From NCBI GenBank assembly GCA_023512835.1, contig CM042090.1, forward strand, positions 6,293,826 to 6,357,825: DNA of 64,000 bases, in the 5' to 3' direction. The DNA is from Taxillus chinensis. Taxonomy: Eukaryota; Streptophyta; Magnoliopsida; Santalales; Loranthaceae. Below, in pieces: positions 58,608-64,000 of the stretch (position 1 is its first letter; each line of letters begins with the position of its first letter). Position numbers and translations under genes: made by a program. Under the pieces are notes generated by a model, which worked only from the letters and a program-made list of their open reading frames with translations, did no database searches and had not been told where the DNA came from.

Positions 58608-59355
58608 TGGGCATTATAGGAGGGTTGTGGTTGAGAACATACTATGTGGATATAATTTAATTATAATTCATGTGATAGATGTTGAATACATGTGTTTATT
58701 TGATATGTTATGGATATGTATTATTGTCTTGTCTTTGAAATTGTGTTGTGTGGAATTGTGGCTGTGGTAGCTTGTGTGGTTATGGTAGCCTGTGTGGTTG
58801 TGATTGTGCTAGCCCGTGTGGTAGCTCGTGTGGCTGTGGGCCTATGGCTATGGTAGCTTGTGTGGATATAGTAGCCTGTGTGACTGTGGTTGTGATTGCT
58901 TGTGTGGCTTGCTTATGCATTGTTTCATTTATAAGGGTCATGAAGTTAAAATGCTGATTATAAACTGTTTGGGTTTTTTATTGCCACAACACTACACATG
59001 CGCATTCAATATATAGATATTAGGAGCATAGGATGGGTCAGGAAGACATGATCCCTACTGAGTTGTGATTGCTCACCCCTCCTTTTGTGATTTGTTTTTT
59101 TTTTTTCAAGAACCTACAGACGTTAGGTAGAACATCAAGCTGAAAGACTGGATTATTATTTTGTTGATTGTTTTTATTTCATGTTGCATCGTTCTATGGA
59201 ACTGATGTAATCCCATTGGGGGATAATGTAAAAGAGATTTGACTCTAATAAAAACCTGTGGTTTGACTTGTGGATACTATTTATGTTTATTTGTGATGTT
59301 CTATGTGGTATTGTTTAACCTAGCCCTTTGCCCATCGGGTGGGTAAAGGAGAAGG
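57906..59355 (+). repeat. LTR, family A copy 4 (3' end truncated)
   Basis: Starts TGTAACAACCCATG. TCGA minisatellite 58130-58460, GA tract 58542-58603, 'tgtggttgtgg'-type repeats 58745-58910, 'ggagcataggatgggtcagg' at about 59022. The alignment to copy 2 stops after 'cgggtgggtaaagg', about 45 bp before the expected terminus. No target duplication. Confidence 0.85.
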
Positions 59356-59415
59356 TGGGCGAAATAAAAAGTATGTAATTCACGTTTAAAAACTGTTATC
59401 TAAAACTATGATTAA

Positions 59416-59710
59416 TAGAGCTGGTCCAGAGATTTAGGGAGTTCAAGGTGATTATTAAATTAAAAGTTTTTATGTAGATACAATAATATTTGTATTTACA
59501 TATTAAACTGTCTATTTTTATTTTTATTATTATATAAACAATATAAAATTTTAAAACATATATCATTATCGAAATTATAAATTATTTTTGATTCTTTGCT
59601 GCTATCGGGGGTTAGGCCAAGATGAGATAAGGCCTGAAAGCCCTAATTTTAATCTAATTTTTGGGGGCCAAAACTTAGGCCTCACTTGCCTGACCTTGAA
59701 ACCAGCACTG
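59416..59710. mobile_element. Probable hAT-like MITE (295 bp)
   Basis: Left end TAGAGCTGGTCCAGAG and inward right end CAGTGCTGGTTTCAAGG are imperfect inverted repeats. Flanks ATGATTAA (59408-59415) and ACGATTAG (59711-59718) match at 6 of 8 positions. No coding capacity. Confidence 0.5.
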
Positions 59711-59718
59711 ACGATTAG

Positions 59719-61226
59719 TATAATTTAAGTTAAAATTAATAGCATAAAAACATAAAAAATCATCAAAGTATCCTATAATCAAATTAGATAACTTTTTATA
59801 TAATTCAATTAACACTATTATAATTTGTAATATGGTTATCACAAACAATATAGAATAGTAAATTATATTACTAATTAATTTTAATTATAACTATATATAT
59901 GTAATATACATAATTAAAATAACAATTTATGTATATATACCTATACATATATATTTAGCTACTATTAAAATTTATTATTTTATAACATATATTTATATAT
60001 TAAATTCAGGGCAAATGAGATCACCGGAGATTAGTCTTGCATGGCAAGAGTCTGGGGCACCGCTACCGGTGTGGATCCAACTGTAGGCACGACTTGTGGT
60101 GGGTGACCAATTCGAGAGGAAAACGAGCGGTAAACGCAGCCAGAGTTAGTGGCCAGATGGGACATCCATAGTCTGCAGTTCAGGCGACCTGTTACAAGAG
60201 ATTATTCCGTCAAAAAAAAAGTAATAATTTAATTTGCAAACAATCAACTTATATTTTACCTTTGTGTTAATTGATATGCTAGAAGGAACAATCGAGATAT
60301 ATTAATTGAAAATTGTATTTTGATGGAAAATGTGAAGCTTTAATTAATTGTTGAATGTTGGTTTCTTAAAAGAAAAATAATGGTTGAAAATGTTTGTGAG
60401 CATTTAATGTTTGTTTTTTCATTTTTGTTTTGTTTCGTTAGATACATAATATGACTGGGGATGAAAAGACTCAAAATATCTAATATATATTAATACCACA
60501 TATCTTTTTCTGCAATGTCATATGTCAAGCAAACATGATCAATATGAATGGACAAGGGACGGGACCGCTGATAGAAGATTCGAAACACCCAACTAGTCAC
60601 TCAGCAGAGTATCGTCAAAGAACATGGAAGAAGGCCCAAGGTTTGGCACCTTTCACCTACAAAATAGAGGAAGTGGGGTCGATTCGAAATGGATGTATTC
60701 ATTGCACTGCGTGAGGCAAGGAAATGGGCGTGTCATCATCTCACCCCAACATTTACATCTCATCCCACACGGTTCCAGTCGACCATTACCCCATCGGCCA
60801 TCACAATATTATATTATTCATAACACTTGTTACACATACATTGCATACTTTCAATTAAGACCATTACCCCATCGACCATTACCCTATTTTACATGTTATG
60901 TTACGTAGTAGAAAGTCGCCCCCTACCTATGACTGGCAATTGCATCCACCGCTGGGGTTCGGTTTTGGATCCAACCGGCCCGTTTATCAGGATACAATTA
61001 GTTAAAATCTTATTATAATATTTGTTATATATACTTTTATATTAAATTTTAATTATTTAAGTATTTCTATAGAAAATTTATTAATTTATTAATTATATGT
61101 ATGTGTGTATGTACACACTCCAACTCCATTAATATGGGATCCACTCCAAATGTCCAATAATTCTTAACCATTCTAATTCGGTCACCTCACTGCATAACCT
61201 TGCACATCTAGTTGTTGACAGTATTA
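59719..61226. other. Unassigned, mostly AT-rich sequence
   Basis: Two GC-richer islands stand out. 60010-60215 ends in an A-run ('ccgtcaaaaaaaaa') and could be the tail of a retroposed sequence. 60550-60990 contains two copies of 'gaccattaccccatcg' (60781 and 60858). Neither shows a protein I recognise. Confidence 0.4.
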
Positions 61227-61589
61227 GAGCGTTTACATCAGATTTTTTTTATATATTTTTTCTATAATTTAGGAAATACTTTTAGAGTTTTAATTAAAAT
61301 GGTCCTGCATCAATTTTCTTAAAAAGATAGAAAATGAATATTATATTCCTATATTTTGGAAAATACTATTAATTTTCAAATTTTTTATATTCTTTGACAT
61401 GTAGATTTTTAAATAAATATAATAAGTAGAGGAGAAAAAAAGTAATAAAGAAAGAATAAAATAATACTATTTTAATAGAATATAAAATTTAAATGGAGGA
61501 AGATGTAGAAGGTTTTTAAAAATGAGTAAATTTTAAGATTTTTTGCTAAATTTTAAAGAAAAATATTAAAAAAATTAATGTGAATATTC
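61227..61589. mobile_element. MITE (363 bp) with TTA target duplication
   Basis: TTA lies at 61224-61226 and 61590-61592. The left end GAGCGTTTACATCAGATTTT and inward right end GAATATTCACATTAATTTTT continue as inverted repeats for about 45 bp (…'ctataatttag' against 'ctttaaaatttag'). The 3-bp TTA duplication fits PIF/Harbinger-type MITEs (inference from the duplication only). Confidence 0.75.
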
Positions 61590-64000
61590 TTACCGCTACG
61601 CAAGGCTAATCCTATGCTTATGCAACCTAAAGCACAATCCATTTGAGACTTTCAAATTTTAAAGTAATTTGAGGGCTTTCAAAATTTGTTCTATGACGCT
61701 AAGGATATGATAACATTTTTAACATGAAGAGAAAAAACAAATATAAAACTAAGAGGACCTCATTTATAATTTCAATTAAGACCTCCACCCATCTACCATG
61801 CTCTACGGGTAAACTTATCACCTTGCGTAAGGTAAGTGAGAAAAGAGAAGGATGAGAAAATCTATCCAATCAATTTTATAAATATATAATTAATTTTGAA
61901 TTTAAATTGGCTTATAAACTATAACTTGATCGATTTCAATTATTTATGGCCAAAATTATTAATTAAAAATAAATATTAAATATTTGTAATGAATATTATG
62001 ATTTGACAATTTTTATTTCAATACACTAAATTACCAATATTAAAAATACGAAAAAACGAATGATAAAAACACTATCATAAAAGTTACATAAATTAAGTTA
62101 GTGTTAATATGCGCGAGTCTCAAGAAAACAATTCTTAACCCAAAAAAAATTAAATTATTAAATTTGAACAAAAAGACGCAGACAACCTTAATTAATCAAA
62201 TAATTATACTATGAAACACATGGTTGGCTAATGTATAATTATATTAAAATAATTTGGCGATTAGGATGAAATCATGAGTCAAACTCAAAATAATTATTTT
62301 AAAATTATAAATTATACAGTATTATTATTTTTTCAGTAATATTATATATCACCAAAATTACATAATTAATAAGTAATCACCTTGACATAATAATATATTA
62401 AATCATCAAATAAAAAATTCGAATATAATTTTAAGGCAATATCACCAGTTGCACATATAATTATAATGTGATGGTTATTACATATTCGATCGAGAGGTGG
62501 TGCATATTCATTGTTTTTTTTTTTTACTTTTAGCATGCCATGAATAGGTGCCGCTTAAGCTAAGAAAGATTTTATATATATATATATATATGGAGAGGGA
62601 GGACAGGAGTGACAAATTATTTATCACTTAATTACCCATTTTATGGATTAGGGAGGAAAACAAATGATAAGATAGGTGAGGTGCGTGTAATTCAAGATTA
62701 CGAGAGGTGGGGCCAGTTTAGAATTAAGCAGCTAGATAGAGCTATAGTAGTAGCTAGCGAGGAGCAAGGGGCGTAGCGGGTAGGGTTGTGGGCGATTCGG
62801 TACAAGTCATGTGGAGCCGCCGGCGTCGTGACGCGGTCAAAGAAAAAAACAAAACAAAAATAAAATAAATAAATAAAGGCGTGAAAGACAAGCTTCAAGT
62901 CTTTAAGTCTGGAATGAAGTCGGCACGCACGTGCGGCATGCCCTTCGCTGCACGACACTTGGCGTGACGACCGTGGCACGAGGCACATGCAATCCACTCG
63001 CCGTTGCAGCAACTACTACCAGTAGTGCCACCTCTTCTTTCTTTCAATTTCACCCTTTCTTTTATTTATCTTCCTTTTGTTTTCTTTCCATTTGTTACTT
63101 ATTATTATTTTTAAATATCGCTCTATATATTATATTAAAAGCTTGAGTCAGACAAAACTAATACTATTTAATAATAAATAACATTTTGTTATATTATATT
63201 TGAGTACATAAAAATAAAATAACAACAATCAATGTACTTATCACTAATTTCTACATTGATTTTTTATTACCCTGACCACTAATGGTCTTATTTTGAATCA
63301 AACCATGCCATTGTTGGTTTTCTAATCCCCAATTCCATCTATTTTGATTGATTTTAGGTGACTTGGGAATATTTATTATAGATAAAAAGGACTACTTTGT
63401 TCGACTAATATTCAACTGGTTGTTTCCTTTCATGTCAGGGCAAATGTTTATTAATTAGTAATTTTAAAATTAAATAACTTAAAATTTTGAGTTTATTTCA
63501 AGCTGTGTTATATACCGTCTAGCCTCATACACATTAATGAAATAATAGACGAGGTAAAACCCAAAAAATAATAAGTAATGGCCTTAGATTCATATGGAGT
63601 CAATTAACCAATCCAGTTTAGTTATTGGTTTGCCCTAAAAGCCTAAATTTAATATAAATATAAAACGAATTTTAAAATTATTAAGTTTAGCTATTTAATA
63701 ATTAATATCATATGTAATAAGAATACTGTAATATCCGGTCTTACTACTGTACAAGTCTCGTAAACTTCCAGCTAACATGGTACATGATTAAGACCTGTGC
63801 TACATTAACATGTGTTATTCGATTATGTGTCAACACATTAGCTTGTAGTGCGCGAAACTTGCATAGTACAACTGCAAGAAGACTACATATTAATGAGTTA
63901 TGGTGTAAGAAATATATATATAGAGAGAGAGAGAAAATAGACTATCGATGGATCAGCCTGCGATTCGTGTGGCTCAAAGCGTACATTTCAATTGCAGTAT
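61590..64000. other. AT-rich intergenic sequence to the window edge
   Basis: No gene identified. A TA tract lies at 62571-62590. A GC-richer block at 62700-63030 contains a G-box CACGTG within 'cgcacgcacgtgcggcatg' (about 62926) and could be part of a promoter. At the extreme right edge, after a TATA-like stretch and GA repeats (63911-63932), an ATG at about 63949 opens a frame that runs off the window (17 codons seen). Both hints are weak. Confidence 0.4.

Noticed and set aside
53917..59355. Family A LTR copies 3 and 4 as the two LTRs of one element
   Set aside because: The intervening sequence is an unrelated Copia remnant, a hAT fragment and AT-rich DNA; there is no Gypsy PBS after copy 3 or PPT before copy 4, and both copies lack their 3' ends.
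1..64000. tRNA, rRNA, riboswitch or bacterial-type operon features
   Set aside because: None seen; the initiator-tRNA-like 12-mers are retrotransposon primer sites, not tRNA genes.

Overview
This is plant nuclear DNA, most likely from a eudicot: it is AT-rich, has spliced genes with short introns, carries a plant-specific DUF1635 gene, and is dominated by Ty1/Copia, Ty3/Gypsy, LINE, hAT and small TIR elements. The species cannot be told from the sequence. About 85% of the recognisable content is transposon-derived and almost all of it is broken.

Layout. 1-11.8 kb: a partial Gypsy-type LTR, a complete hAT MITE (2112-2832), then an old plus-strand Copia element (gag, protease, integrase, reverse transcriptase) split by two solo LTRs (4266-5797 and 6696-8756), by a 1.2-kb TIR element, and cut off by another LTR fragment at 11158. 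12.5-14.0 kb: intron-containing, minus-strand remains of a RAD51D (RAD51 paralogue) gene with Walker A, Walker B and N-terminal exons still readable but with three premature stops. 14.1-15.8 kb: a Copia LTR and a LINE endonuclease remnant. 16.6-20.8 kb: the only probably functional gene, a two-exon DUF1635 gene (334 codons), and a damaged tandem copy of it. 21.5-29.1 kb: an old Reina-like Gypsy remnant split by two or three LTR insertions.

30.3-47.4 kb is a nested stack: an old minus-strand Gypsy chromovirus (LTRs starting at 30278 and 47212) is interrupted by two hAT elements with perfect 8-bp target duplications and by a younger complete chromovirus at 38002-46198 with TSD TCAAC, PBS, PPT and all domains, though with several stops and a frameshift. 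The truncated 5' LTR of the old element was itself invaded by a short-LTR Copia element (47.39-53.9 kb) that holds a 2.1-kb solo LTR (50527-52661, TSD TACAT). 53.9-59.4 kb: two more LTR copies of the family seen at 1-1501 and 27052-28709, a second Copia remnant of the lineage seen at 3-11 kb, a truncated hAT copy and a possible SINE. 59.4-64 kb: AT-rich sequence with two small MITE-like elements and no recognised gene.

The host genes do not form a pathway. I found no unprecedented system. The best leads are the RAD51D relic, a probable GC-AG intron in the DUF1635 gene, the decaying DUF1635 duplicate, and the repeated promoter design (telo-box, GA tract, TCGA-rich minisatellite) shared by several LTR families.
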